A DNA stretch of 64,000 nucleotides from Paragyromitra xinjiangensis (GCA_038503065.1 JBCAMK010000020.1:1364001-1428000), one strand, 5' to 3'; shown: positions 12,884-25,386, numbered from the stretch's first letter. Notes: generated from the letters alone by a model not told the origin. Program-made: numbers and translations.

Positions 12884-13722
12884 ATGAAATTCCAGCTTCT
12901 CTTTTTAATCATATCCCTCTCCTCCATAGTTATCTCTCTCCCTGTATACCCCGGACCTCAACTCCACACATTCGACACGAATAGAAAAAGCGGTACGAGC
13001 CCCCCACCCACCACCCCCGATAACCAAACATCTCTACCATCCTACACCAGAAAACCCACTAACCAAAAAAACAGAAAACGACCTCTACCTCGAACGCTGG
13101 CAAAAAAACTTCGGCAACCGCTTAATCAAACCCCCAACCTACCTCCCTCCCACCTCCCTCCTCACCAAACCCACCAACCCCAAACCCGCTGCAGCCGGAG
13201 CCATATCCGACATCCTCAATTCAGTAAACAAGCCAGCTCCTCAAAAAAAGGACGAGGAACCCGAAACCCTTTTCACCAAATCTATTTCACTCAGCTACAT
13301 ACCCCCCACAAGCTCCATCCCACTCAGCCCAGTGCCAGCAGCAGGTCCCATATTCATGCACGGTGCACTCAGCTTCTTGAAACCGAAAACCCCTGATCCA
13401 ATCCCTCCGAGCCCGAAGCCGGCGTTTGTGATGCCTCCGAATACTATGACGAAAGCGGACCTGGTGAACCAGATTGCTTCGCAGGTGTTGCAGGATTGCC
13501 CGGGGTGTGGGAGGTATTTGAAGGCAGGGAGAGGTATGTTAGTTCTTGCTATAATTATAGTGATGTTGCTGATGAAGGAATATAGGAGGGTGGAAGACGC
13601 GCTTTGCGGCTTGGATTAAGGAGGTGTGGAGGAAGGTTTATGAGGCGGTTCATCCGGCGAAGAAGATTCATAGACATCCTGAGTTGCCGGGGATTTGGTG
13701 GGTTGATGGAGAGGGGTTTTAA
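12884..13722 (+). CDS. small secreted or membrane-anchored protein of unknown function, three exons
   Basis: The first exon begins with a clear signal peptide (MKFQLLFLIISLSSIVISLP). Splicing at 12993-13074 (GT..CAG with a CTAAC branch site) moves into a frame reading ENDLYLERWQKNFGNRLIKP, followed by a Pro-rich stretch. A second intron at 13534-13585 leads into a C-terminal exon rich in Trp, Lys and His ending VDGEGF. The middle contains a DCPGCG motif with closely spaced cysteines. Both introns are supported because the frame stays open through all three exons. I do not recognise the family. Codon use and GC rise strongly along the gene. It is probably a lineage-specific extracellular protein. 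Confidence 0.65.
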
Positions 13723-15104
13723 ATGGCGGGGGGGTTGGTAGTACTGGGTTATCTTGGAAGGCTTTTGTGGTTGGAGAGAAAGGTAAAGTAGGTGTTTGGG
13801 GCGTTTATGTATGAAGTGTTTTTTATTACGCGTTATGATGTAAAGATTAGAGGTGTATATTTTCGTTTCCTTTTAACTCGCTTCGTTAGGTCCAGACTTG
13901 TAGATATTTCCTTTAAATAATTTTTTTTATCTGGCTAGATAAAAAGCAGATGTTGTAATATTGGGGCGCGTAGGGAGAAATAGAAGACTCGATTACTTGC
14001 TTGGTAGAGGTGGGCATACGGCCCCGTATTAGGAAGCATCTCCAACAGCAGAAATTTATTTAAGCCGAGTGATCAGACATGACCCAAAAACCAGTGGCGT
14101 AGGCTCAGGAAAAAAGGTATCCCAACACCCAGCACCTGATGTCTCCGGCGCGCGTAATTCAGGTGTGCAAGGAGGAATTACCTACCGTTCCTCTCATCGG
14201 AATCTAGATCATCCAGGCGATGCAGGGGTTTTCTTGCGATTTTAAGAATAACCATCGAACGAACAATCCTAACCGTCAGAAGGCCGTCGGTTCAATTTAG
14301 GAGCCTCCTCCACACGGCATTGAATTAACGAGACTGGCTTCTAGGCACTGGACGAATAGTTTGAGTGGCAAAAGGCGGCAAAAAAAAGAGTTCAGTAGCT
14401 CTCACATGGTCACTCACTGCAGTACTAACCAGACGATACGATGCTTGAATAACAGTGTGTCAGGACCAATAGGCTCTGCTTTACAACGAATACCATGCGC
14501 CTAGTTCTAACAGCGTATCCGGTTGTTTTGCTTTGCATCACAGCAGCCAATGTCGGCGTTGATTAAGTGCGAGTGGATTTTTGGAGACGCCCCCAATTAC
14601 AAAGACAAGGTGTGAAACACAGAAGAGGCGGAGATTTTCAGAAGTAAGCGAGCACATACCCAACTAGATCTACGCATTTGTGGGTCTCTTTTTCCGCGCC
14701 TGAAAGTGTCTTACAGCGTGGCCGGCCTGCAAACAACTGCCCTCTAGTCGGCACTCCCATGTGAACCCAGGCCAGTTCGGAAACGCCACGAGAATGTGAG
14801 TACCTATCAATACCTATCCCATAGTCCGGTAAAAAATGCTGACCCCCCTTGTCGCTGTGGCTCAGCTGAAGATTGTGTACACTAACTAGATATAGTAGGC
14901 ATAATCTACCCAACGCTGGTAATGTAGGTTAAGGTTTTGTTTGGGGTATAAAGGGCTATGCTCAGGTGCTTCGTTCCCCAAGTTCAACGTATCATACCTC
15001 CTATGTCCAGTTAGTAGCCTCAGTTTTGTTCACTCGACCAATAAGAAGACTCGCCCCCGACAGGGGGGTCAGCTTTACCGGACTACCTATGGGATACCTA
15101 CATC
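13723..15104. other. intergenic, nothing recognised
   Basis: No gene is supported. A 91-codon minus-strand frame at 14638-14913 has no family features. Confidence 0.35.
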
Positions 15105-15223
15105 TACTCGTAAATGACTGACGTTCGTCCACCGAGCTGGGCCCATGCCCCATACGCGTCCTATTATTTTGTATTGTATGCAGGCCCAGCCCGATGCACA
15201 AGCGTCAGTCAATTACGAGTACT
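15105..15223. repeat. about 120-bp fold-back repeat
   Basis: Two imperfect arms of about 40 bp face each other: TACTCGTAAATGACTGACG on the left and CGTCAGTCAATTACGAGTA on the right, with CTGGGCC/GGCCCAG continuing inward. No target duplication is clear. It may be a tiny MITE or a hairpin. Confidence 0.55.
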
Positions 15224-15698
15224 TAGAGTACATTACCGCACATCACAGGCACCTAACCTATCAACTATAATGAATGACCCCTTAAAGAGTCTATTTCTGC
15301 CTATCACATGATATACCGTATCTCCCCACAGATAACGAATAATATTACTGGGTGAGGTAGCAGAATTTTTGCTTCTATGCCAAACCTGAGGCTCTCGATA
15401 TCTATTCACTGGTTGTAGTTGAGCCTCAAAATCTATTCGGCTAACCCAAAAGCAAATCTCATCCTGTGGGCCTAGTCTAGTTAGTTTCGTTATTTAAAGT
15501 AAAACCACGGTACCTGACAATAAGTTTTATCCGCAATACCCCCCCCAACACTAACCTCCCCCCTCCGAGCTTGCCTAGAGAATGAGCCGATTATAACACC
15601 TACCCCGCCATCACTACCACCATAACCATCACCATCAACGCGAGACTAGCGATTACCACTACTTTATCCACCATAGCCACACAACCCCCATTCCGCCA
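15224..15698. other. upstream region of the membrane protein gene
   Basis: No gene is seen. A CA/CC-rich stretch (15540-15690) lies directly before the start codon at 15699, as is common for fungal 5' leaders. Confidence 0.35.
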
Positions 15699-16853
15699 AT
15701 GCATTACATATTAATCGCAGCTTCCTTCGTTTTAAACTTCCGCGGCATCTCTGCTACCCTCAACAGTACCGAATCAAGTACCCAATCTGGATGGTTCTCC
15801 CCACCAAACCTCCGAGGAACTGCAGATATCCTCTGGAATTGTCTTTCAACGTTGTTTATTTGTGTTTACGTTGTGCTACACCTCAATGTTCCAGCCCCTA
15901 GCGATGGAGAGCTTCGCATCATCTTGCGGAAGATAGGATTGATGTTTATCGGTGTGCTGGCCCCCGAGTTCATTACCTGGTATGCCGTAGACCAGTATTC
16001 CCGGGCACAGCGGTCAACAGAAGAGATACAAAACCTCCATCGAGGCCAATGGACCATCACACATTCATTCTATGCAAACATGGGGGGCTTTGTGGTACAC
16101 CCTCGGAACAGTCAAGACCCTTTAGTCCTCGATGCACAGGGCATCAAGAGTTACGTTACCGATGGTGTGCTCGAATTACCCACTATTAGCGAACATGAGA
16201 TTAAGGATAAGAGCAAGGCAGACCGCTTGGCTAAAGCGATTGCATGTCTTCAAGCTGCCTCGGTGGTGGTGCAATGTATCGCACGGCTTGCACAGCGACT
16301 TCCAATCTCGAGTTTAGAATTTGTTACTCTAGGTTACGTTTTGTGTGCCTTTGTCATTTACTGGTACTGGTGGGATAAGCCACTCGACGTGATGATACCT
16401 ACGACGATCACTGTGAACACGGATCTGGATCTTTCTAGACTCTATAAGGGGCCCAGGATACACAACACCGCGCTTGGCATGGGAAGCGATATAGCAATCC
16501 TGCCTTATTTAGTTGGGAATGGGGTAGTTCTAGTTTTGGGTGGGATACAGTGCATCGCGTGGAATTTCTGTTTTCCGAGCCCTATTGAACAGTTACTTTG
16601 GAGAATCTCCTTGGTCTTATCCACTTTTTTAGGTGTTGTACTATGTATCTGGCTTTGGGTGAGACGTTCCCATATTGAAGCTGGAGCCGGGAAGGCACTG
16701 GCCCCTCTGTCAGAAACAGCCTTGGACTTGACCATACTGCTGTACGCCATCGCACGTATCTACCTAGTTATTGAAATTTTCATAAGTTTTAGGCTGGCTC
16801 CAGCCAACCTCTATCAGTCTGTGGACTGGCTTGCTTTCGTTCCACATGTATAA
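15699..16853 (+). CDS. multi-pass integral membrane protein of a fungal uncharacterised family
   Basis: This is an intronless frame of 384 codons. It has a probable signal peptide (about residues 1-20), a short lumenal part with Asn-x-Ser/Thr, and about six hydrophobic segments near residues 45-64, 80-98, 205-225, 270-295, 300-322 and 340-363. Motifs such as WNCLSTLFICVYVVLHLNVP and YWYWWDKPLDV resemble fungal membrane proteins annotated only as hypothetical. The extramembrane loop at 110-200 contains HSFYANMGGFVVH. The frame is uninterrupted and amino-acid composition is normal. Its role is unknown; I have no basis for naming a substrate. Confidence 0.75.
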   Translation: MHYILIAASFVLNFRGISATLNSTESSTQSGWFSPPNLRGTADILWNCLSTLFICVYVVLHLNVPAPSDGELRIILRKIGLMFIGVLAPEFITWYAVDQYSRAQRSTEEIQNLHRGQWTITHSFYANMGGFVVHPRNSQDPLVLDAQGIKSYVTDGVLELPTISEHEIKDKSKADRLAKAIACLQAASVVVQCIARLAQRLPISSLEFVTLGYVLCAFVIYWYWWDKPLDVMIPTTITVNTDLDLSRLYKGPRIHNTALGMGSDIAILPYLVGNGVVLVLGGIQCIAWNFCFPSPIEQLLWRISLVLSTFLGVVLCIWLWVRRSHIEAGAGKALAPLSETALDLTILLYAIARIYLVIEIFISFRLAPANLYQSVDWLAFVPHV

Positions 16854-18129
16854 CTATTTCTTATTTTAATTTATTTATTCATTAAGCACATTATCTAGCT
16901 ATAGTCATATATGGAAAGGATTGGTAATATTGGAATGATGGGCCTAGAACATAGTTGTATCGGCTAGCAGCCAAATTTCTGTACTCATTTACATACTAAT
17001 TCCTCATTCATTCATCTTGAGGCGGGAAAGGGAATATCAAGCTTGGTTTTCTAGGTTCTGGACTTGTACATTAGTGAGATCCGAGCCCGTTTCCCCAGGT
17101 CCACTAAAACGCTAACAAACACCCTTCGGCCCCCCATACTGAATTACATAGGAGTGACGTGGATTTGAAGAATAATATGACATATTCTACACCGGGGTCT
17201 TTGGAAAACTTGCCACTTTCTTTGGGGTAACTTGGTAAGCAAGAATAAATTGTACTTATACAATTCAGGTCAAAGGGGATCATTTAGGATTCTTTAGGGC
17301 GAGTGAGAGCTTCGATCAGATGACTATGCAAATATTTTCCCTCTTCTCATGAGTTAGGAACTTGTTCCAGTATATAGGAATACTGGGCTCCTACCTTCCT
17401 GTCCACTATAACCAGCGCATCGTGATAAATTGATGGAGAAGGGTTTTAAACCCTTAGGAAGACCCTCTTCAAAATAGAGGCGTTTCTTTCGTGTTTCTCA
17501 AATGTATCGATATGACCGCCATATTGATACTTCTGATATAGTCGATCGGTTCAAGGCACTGGTGTACCTATATTTATACAAATGAGCGCCTACCTACACC
17601 GAGAGCTAGCCCGATATATAAGTGCATATGGTATGCAGCGTCTTTTGTAAGCAAATATAATAAAAACACCAGAGATAGTAACAACAAGTAGCCTGAAAAA
17701 ACAGCAAATAACCCCCTAAGAAACAGCAAATAACTCCCGGAAAAAAAGCAAACAACCTAAAGCAACTGAATACGGATCCATAGCTTAATCCCTACAAAAT
17801 TATATTTAATTTTTTTTAGATCAGCTTTGCAGCCTTGCGCTCTTCCACCACTCCCGTCCTTGCCGAGGCCATTTCACGCCAATTGATTGGATGCAGCAGA
17901 TCGCCGAAGTCTATAAAAGTTAGAAAAGAGCCCAAGTAAACCAAAAAGTGAGTGAAGGACGAAAGGAAGAGTATCTAGTTTCATACCAGAGTAAGCGATA
18001 ATAACACCGAGATTATTGCTCGCGGTCGAAAGATAATAACTCGACTGATCCCCCAAAGCAATCTATACCGAGAGCCCAAGCCGTCAGCAGAGAACACAAT
18101 TAAACTAGGGTCTAAGAATGCTCACGACC
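16854..18129. other. intergenic with a short A-rich tandem repeat
   Basis: No gene is supported. Around 17690-17755 a unit containing ACAGCAAATAAC is repeated about three times with a 26-28 bp period. The remainder holds nothing recognisable. Confidence 0.4.
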
Positions 18130-18816
18130 TTACTGCGTTCCCGCGGTGCAACTCTCTTTATCCTTCGTTTTCTGTCGTGAAACGCTCCCACCTTGAACTG
18201 GGTCGTGATGGTTGGTCTGGTCATGACGATTGAAGTGGTCCTTGATAGAATAAACGAGGAGCTGTGTATAATATTGTCAGCATTGGGAACCAGAGATTCA
18301 CAAAATTTTACTATACTCACTGCTCCCCCCCCGCCGACAATCCCGCTTACGATAATCGAGTAAAGGATAGCGGTCATCGTTTTAAGGGATCCGACATCCA
18401 CAGAGACCTGATCGAGTCTCGTATTTGTTTCTGCGTTGATCTAAAGTTCAAGTATGTTAGCCTTTCTGAACGTTAGCCAGGTCAGCAGGTAGTGGGTACT
18501 TACATCCAGGAGTTGAGCAAATTTTTGCTCGATTTTGATATCGAGCTTCTCGTTTTTACCTTCGACCTTGGTATATAGTCCGTACTATCGCTTCGTAAGC
18601 TCAGTTAGCAACCATTAATCACAGGCTCGTAATGCAGAAACAAACCTCCCTTGCAGGCAGGCTGCCGTTTTTCTCTCTGCTGGGCAGAGCTCCCTCTTCC
18701 TCATCCGGTACGAGCCCGCCTTTGGTGAACGTACGGCAAAAAACCGTAACGGAAACAGGGTTCAATATTGGCATTATTCTTTGGTGGATGGCCAGCCGGC
18801 CAATGTAGAAAGGCAT
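18130..18816 (-). CDS. small coiled-coil protein with one membrane segment, four exons
   Basis: Four exons (18646-18816, 18504-18584, 18321-18440, 18261-18130) join in phase 0 across GT..AG introns to give about 167 residues. After an N-terminal part come two heptad-like charged segments (KNEKLDIKIEQKFAQLLD and INAETNTRLDQVSVD), then a hydrophobic Gly-rich segment (TAILYSIIVSGIVGGGGALL), then a His/Lys-rich polar tail. That layout suggests a tail-side membrane anchor with an oligomerising coiled coil. No single frame shows it, and the agreement of three introns supports a real gene. The family is unrecognised. The start could also be the second Met, 14 codons later. Confidence 0.6.
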
Positions 18817-18819
18817 TTA

Positions 18820-19205
18820 GTATCCTATCGATGGGTTGTGTGGAGAAAGAGAGAAATAAGACAAAGATGCAGCTAAAGATAAAATCTTGTAGGTAGGTTG
18901 TAGGGGGAGAGAGGGCGATAAGACAACAATCCAGCAGAAGATGATAATCTTATGGGTAGGTTATATGGGGGGGAAAAGCAACACAAGGAGATGAAGCGGA
19001 AGATAACTATCTGTGGGCAGGTTATGCGAAAGATGGAATCAACAAGACAGAGAGATGCAGCGGAAGATGAAATCGTATAGGTAGGTTGTGAGGAAGAAAC
19101 AAAGCAACGAGCAGAGGATGATAACCTTATGGATGGGTTGACAAAGAGATGCAGTGGAAGATGATCGTCTTGAGTCTTACGGATGGTTGTGGGGAAAGAA
19201 AGTAC
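18820..19205. repeat. degenerate minisatellite, unit about 60-70 bp
   Basis: Roughly six diverged copies of a purine-rich unit are present. Each contains a form of GATGCAGCGGAAGATGA, then a CTTATRGGTAGGTTGTG block and a GGGGAAAGA run. No coding frame follows the unit. Confidence 0.75.
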
Positions 19206-19612
19206 GGGGGGTGGTGATTCGTTAGAGGTCTCAGTTTCTACAAGCTGTATAGTGATCTGCTAGTCGTCCGCTTAGTCATCGCCACTGTACTCATGTTGCT
19301 GATTTCCCGCTTGACCATGTGATCAGTCAATAGGCAGCTTGACTTATCACATGATCAAGTTGGAAATCGGTGACATGAGCTGTGATGTTCAGGCATCGGC
19401 ATCTGCTAGCGAATTCAACCATAATCCACACAAGTTGCCAGCCTGAGCCCACAACCTGCACCAGCATACATGTAATTTGCAATCATAGAACGCTGTATTA
19501 CAATTGATAGTGGCGATAGTTTTTATTCCTAGCTCACATTACATTTTCATTCTCATATGTATTCTTTAATTATTTTTCAGTGAAGCAGACTCGGTTCAGG
19601 GTCTCCCAGGCG

Positions 19613-20285
19613 TAGGTTAGGGTTTCCGGCTCGCTCAATACCTTTTGAATTCGCGAGTAGAGTGGAGTAAATGTACATCTTATGCTCTACCATAAGTACC
19701 TGAAGACAAGTATATGAGTTTGGCTAGCCAAACTGTGGAGCACTGCCGTAGGGCAGATTAAGGGATGTTGCCGCCAAAGGGACTTATGGCAGAGCACGAA
19801 TACTAAGGTATTGTAGTCAACTAGGGAGGTGAGTAGGCTCGTCCCCATCCCTAGCAAGGTGCTGAGTTGGGGCTGGGCACGAGACCAGGAGGTGAGGGTG
19901 GGAATAAAGTGTGGGTGGAGCCGGGGCCCAACTAGAGATTCCCACTGGCGAAAATTATCGAGGTCAAAAAGGTGAAAGAAAGTCACAAGTCCTTCCATTT
20001 TCTGAAGTGCTAGACGTCGCTAAAATCTATAAGGTCTCGTTTAGGGGAGTCTGGCGACGGGTGACGGTGCAGCTCTTTTCTCAGGGGGTTCAAGCTCGTT
20101 TGAACTTCAACCGACTTTGTTTGATGCTTAATACATAGCATTTTTGGTCTATTGGACATTTTTATTAGGCCTCTCGGGGTTTGTCAGCAAAAATAGCATT
20201 TTACTCCAGAAGCCGGGGAGGCTTGGGGTCAAGGCGAAAATGTACTGGAGTAGCTAAAGTATCAAGCGAGCCAAAACCCTAACCC
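19613..20285. mobile_element. putative non-autonomous element with TIRs starting GGTTAGGG
   Basis: The left end has GGTTAGGGTTTCCGGCTCGC and the right end, reverse-complemented, GGTTAGGGTTTTGGCTCGC; similarity weakens after about 35 bp but can be followed to about 60 bp. I could not find a convincing target duplication, so the outer limits are approximate. No protein is encoded. Confidence 0.5.
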
Positions 20286-22181
20286 ACACGAGTTGTCCCC
20301 AGCCTAACGTAACTTACCATCATGGAAAGTTAATAGTGGTAATAATCTTCATTCCTAGATCACTTTGTATTTATATTCTTACTGAATTGAAACAACTAGA
20401 TGCGTCGTTAGAAATACACGCGCATACCGCATGCGTTCGTCGTTGCGCAGAGCCTGTTGGAACTCCAGCACGTGCCTACAGAAGACAGCGCCTAGGTGAA
20501 AACTACGCCCAGAAAATGGGAACCCAAGAACAGGTTTCCTGCGACTGACTTAAGGTAAGATCGATCCCAACACACGTTACCCGAGCACCTTATCGCCTAG
20601 TTAGTACTGCAGTGGGTAACACCCAGAATCTACCCTTTCCCTTATTTTATATCATATAGACCTATTTCTGGGACGCAAATACGGTGGCGTATTGGCAAGT
20701 TTTAACAATCCTCCTGATATCGGTGCAATGACGGAGATTCGAGTGTCAGGGTGAATTTTCTAGAGCGGGTTTTCAGAAAGCAATCGAAAAGTATGGCCGT
20801 GGGAGACTACACATGAAGGATGGTTTCCAGTGTTTTTGATGCCTAATAGGAGAAAAGTTGTCAGAAAAACAATTTGCATCATAGCCATGAAATATCACTC
20901 GTATTATGAAGGGTTAGGGTTGTTTGGGATATCTTCTTAATATGGGAGACCTCCAGGAGTGACTTCGGAGAAAGCTTGGGGAAAGAGAATAGTGGCAAAG
21001 GCTCGAGCGCACAGGTACTCCGGAGGTCCTAGAGGCCTATTATACTATATGTAGTATTTAGACGGGGGCGCACTGAGACGCAAGCAACGTACATACAAGC
21101 AAAACAAGCAATCGACCCCGTTCGTCCTTATTATTACAACAAATGCTGTTAGAATACTGGGCACGCTTGGCGTTGCTTGCTTCTACTGCTTATATATTAC
21201 TCCTTTCTCTCACCAGGTTGGTAGTGTTCTAGAACCTCCGGGTGCCTGTGTACTCGGGTCTACACTTCTCACTAATATCCGTCTCCGGACCTTTTCGAAG
21301 CCACTCCAGGGGGCCTCCCATATTAGGAAGCGGTTCGAAACGAAGATCGTTGGATATGGGTTTTCAGGCCCCGTCCAACTCCAATTGCAATCGGCCGACC
21401 AACCGGCAGCCACGCAACTCTCGGCCCCAGGTCCACAGCATCTAGTAGTGGTACTGGAAAGACAGAGGGATAGTATATATCAATTGAGACATATAGGGAT
21501 CGTATATCATATAACAATCACCACTTCTTTTCTACTATTACAAGAAGAGTTTCTGTGCCTGCTGACTCGCTGTGCGCTGCTGGGGCCCTCTGATCGATGA
21601 ACTTAGTATAATAAGAAGAGTAATTCTTGGATGTCCCAGAGCGGACGAGATGGCTCACTCTCATCGTTCTATAACCGAACACATTTATTACTGCCAACAT
21701 AGCCTAGGTTGTGCGCTTATACCAATTATTTGGTAGCGAAACCCCCGGAGCAATGAAACGAGTACAAGGTTAACCCGGACACAACACCCACCCTCCCTTG
21801 TAGTGGATGCGGGATCTAGAGTAACAACAATGTATTTTACAGACGGTTTCTTGTAGCTAATGAGACAAGTAATTTGATAAATGGTAGCGGTGGGTAGTGC
21901 GACACAGCTTTTTCATGTAGTGCTCTTTGCCAACTCAACTCCCAGGAAACGCTCAATCGCCGTTCGTTTATTCTAACAGGGCCTTTCTAGCCGGCATAAT
22001 TCAGCAACTACTGCATTTTTTCCTCCATTGGGTTCACGAATGTTCTATCCTTCACTCTTAGTAGGCTTGACTGAAGGCCAATTTCTTTCAGTCACACAAG
22101 TCAGCCTGAAATTGGACTGCACTTTATTTCAAATTATACAACTACACAAGATCTCTAAGCTATAGTCGAGTAGATATACAT
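20286..22181. other. intergenic, nothing recognised
   Basis: No gene, tRNA or repeat structure could be supported. Frames of 60-70 codons on both strands around 21210-21700 overlap each other and lack family features. Confidence 0.35.
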
Positions 22182-23576
22182 TTAAACCCACAGCGGCGAA
22201 AGCGGAGGGTTAGCATTCTTAACTAGCGTCTGAGTAAACTCATCAAACCAAGATCCTGCCTCAGGCGCGGGGACATCTGCAACCGGGGAAACACACATGG
22301 TGTCGAAGCGAGGAGATGTGGGGTCGCTAGTTCCATCACTCTCACCACCTACCATAGAGTTAGCGTCACACGAAACGTAATTCTTATTTATAGAGGGACA
22401 TACCAGGTTTAACCCACACCAAGGCATCAACCAAAGGATCGTTAGTAGCAGTAGTAGGACGAATCCCGAAGCCGGAACCTTTGATGTTGCACCACTGACC
22501 CCACTCAGTTCTTGTACCGAGCTTGCCGGCACGTCCTTGGTCGATGATGAAGTGGGCTGGGAATCCCTCGGCGATAAGGTATGGAGCGAGTGAGTTGACG
22601 TAGTGGGATTCATCCCAGGAGTTGCTCCATTCGGTGAAGTTCTCACGTGGGACAGCGATGTAGGCTGTAGGGAGTTAGTATAGGCGGTCCCTGAGGCTTG
22701 TAGGGGGTGTGCTTACCGTTGTAGTTGGATACATTTGTTGCCAGACCCCGGACTTTAGCGGGGGTAGTAGCGTTGACGTTGGCAATAGCTAATACTTCAG
22801 CGAAGAGTTGGGCGGAAGGCGCCAAGTTATCATCCCAGCCCAACCAACCACCGTGAGCTGCATCCAGATAGAGAAAGACGTTCGAGAACTGTAGCTTCTT
22901 GATCGCATACGCGACTCCTTCCTTGTAGGCGGTGACGGCACCAGCGCACTTCTCAACAGACAGATTGGTGACCAAATTGGCAAGTGAGTCAGGCTCGAGG
23001 ATAACGGCAAAAGTCAGGTCCTTGGCCTTCTTGGTGGAAAGCTCCTTGGCAACCTCTATACGATGGATCAGTACAAGTATATCCCATGACAGGAGGTTTA
23101 GAGAAAACTTACTATCAATGAATTGTTTGTACTTGTTCAAACCATCGTCACTGATCTTAAGCTCACCGTCGGAGGCCTTCGCCGAACAGTCACGATCAGG
23201 TAAGTTGTAGACAACCAATTCAACGATTTGGGTCTTCCTAGTCAACTTCTGAACGAGAAGTGCTTCATCGATGTATGATGGGATAGTTGGGACCTATCTT
23301 ATCAGTCTATTATTCAATTCCTACGCACAAGAGTAGGGGGGTTACATCGGCGTTGGCACTAATCCAGGCAAAAGTTCCTGTGCGCTGAACAGTCGTTGTC
23401 CTCGCTGCATTCAAGAGATCACCCTTAAGAACGAAACTCTTGATGGTCTCCACGAGCTTCGCAGCATACTTGGAGTTGGCATAGAAGTCCTTTCCTTCAA
23501 ATGGATTCCCGGATGAGGTAGGGGCTGCAAGGACAGCAGGGATAGTAGCTAAAGCAAGGAGCGACTTGAGCAACAT
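22182..23576 (-). CDS. GH6 cellobiohydrolase, catalytic domain only, five exons
   Basis: This is a secreted exo-cellulase that releases cellobiose from the non-reducing ends of cellulose chains. The signal peptide is MLLKSLLALATIPAVLAAP, and there is no CBM1 cellulose-binding domain or Ser/Thr linker before the catalytic domain. GH6 signatures in order are VVYNLPDRDCSA (catalytic-loop Asp), ILEPDSLANLVTN (general acid Asp), YLDAAHGGWLGW, RGLATNVSNYN, IDQGRAG, EWGQWCNIKGSGFG and VWVKPGGESDGTSD. Both family disulfide pairs are present. Introns at 23294-23345, 23056-23112, 22665-22716 and 22349-22403 are all GT..AG and in phase, giving about 392 residues. There is no lesion; it looks functional. 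YNLPDRDC where most members have YDLPDRDC is a small oddity. Confidence 0.93.
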
Positions 23577-23640
23577 CTTGAAGGTCTAAGGAAGGTGCCT
23601 GAGGGTTGAGGTAGAGAATTATAGACGGCGGACAATGAGC

Positions 23641-23663
23641 TTTTTATATTCGTGAGCTTAGCC
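23641..23663 (-). promoter_or_regulatory. possible TATA box and GGCTAA site upstream of the GH6 gene
   Basis: On the minus strand a TATAAAAA box (23641-23649) lies about 65 bp before the start codon, and GGCTAA (23658-23663) about 85 bp before it. GGCTAA matches the consensus for XlnR/Xyr1-type cellulase activators. A six-base match alone is weak evidence. Confidence 0.35.
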
Positions 23664-25386
23664 CAGCGTAGAACATTTTCAGGTTAAATTCTAGGGCATC
23701 ACTAGAGGCGCGATTCTTCTCATGCGTGTCGGAAGATTATCCCAATACCCCGGTAATTTTATTTCCCCGGATTTAGATGGTACCTGCGTGCGGCGGAAGA
23801 TTAAGGTTAACGTTTTCCCCCGGGGGAATCGGGGAGAACTACCGCCTTGGCAAATTACAAAGTTGGCGAACCTTTCCCCAGGACCTAGTCGGTGCCACAA
23901 AGTAATTCTCCCTGTCAACTTTAAGCTATCCCATTTCTGGGGCGCTGGAAAGCCCTACATGAGGTTTCAAGCGCCTGCATCTTGCCGTGATTCCCCGTGG
24001 GCTTGAGCAAGTTCAGATTGCATTAGTCGTGGAGGTACGTACCATACATGAATTTACGGCGGTTGAAGGGGCCGTGCTCCCGATAAGGAACCTTGATGCC
24101 AGATTAACGAGGAATTTTAATTCAATTGAAGATGTCGTGACCGGGACGAGCCTCCCTTGTTGGAAATTGCCATGTTATTCAGACCTGGTCCCTGTCGTTA
24201 CTCCATAAACTAAAGCATAACTAACTTAGAACAGTCAGGAATGATTACTACTCGATATCGCAACAAGTCTTGTAAGATGACGAATAACTTCAGGAGACCG
24301 TATAGGAAAGAGACGGCTTAGGTTCCCCTTGGCTGCCCAATTGTGGTTTAAGAATAACTCACGGCATTGATCACTACACCGTGGCAAGGCACCCGCAGGC
24401 AATATAAGGGCTTGTTTTGCTAGATAACTCAGTGACCGTACTGTAATTCGGTTACCGCAAACTTCTGGGAAAGCGAAGAATCAGTCTTGAAGTATTATTA
24501 TGTAACTCCCCATGAGTAGGCAGGCCCGCTGGCCGAGTTTTTAGGGCAACTCGGTAAGATCCTTGTAGCTGCGGAAAAACTCTTGGTGTTGATACGTCTA
24601 TTAGTAAGTAGGGTTCTTTAGATAGAGTAGCGGGGTAACATTCATCCTAGTAAAGTACACTAAATTAACCAGCTGATGGTGAATAAGTTAACCGATCCAA
24701 TTTTAAATGATTCCATACCCGTTATCCCGTAAATCCTCATATCTTTACTTTCCGTCAGTCATTAACCAAGCTTACTATTTCAGCCGCAAACTCAATTCAA
24801 TGTAGAGCCATTACTAGCCGAATGCAATACGATTCTCGTGCGCGGCTTATCGGCATCTCACCAACACCACAAGCTTGATCTAACCAGTGAGCTAAAAGAA
24901 GCGGGGCATTTCACTATAGGTCTAATAGGCATAGCTTAATTCACATAACCTCTTCTTTAGCTCATCCTGGACGGGCTTTCCCGAGAGCACGCACGACAGC
25001 TATCTAATGGCGCCTCACTGAACGTTAACACAATGAAGTTCAATTTATCAAAAGATTCAAACACCAAAGCATAATGAAACGTATTTCACCCGAAATTATT
25101 ACATCGCTCACATTTGATATGATATCGCGCCATCATAAGCATGTACGCCATTTCCTCGCGAGAGCGATTACATTTAGGGAAAATAGGCCTGCTAGCCAAG
25201 AGCCCAGAGATATCGTTGCATCTAGAGTATAAGTACAGAGAACCCGCAGTACAAAGCAACGTTAGAGAAACGATCACCAAAGACCCAACAGCCAAGTTCC
25301 ATCCAAGCATTGGCGATATTCTTCGCTATTACTCAACTGACGATACCTTCGGGATTGCCGGCTTCTGCGCCATTTGAATATGAAGC
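23664..25386. other. intergenic, nothing recognised
   Basis: Short frames exist on both strands (for example 23722-24006 and 25086-25310) but none shows domain features or consistent splicing. No repeat is seen. Confidence 0.35.
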
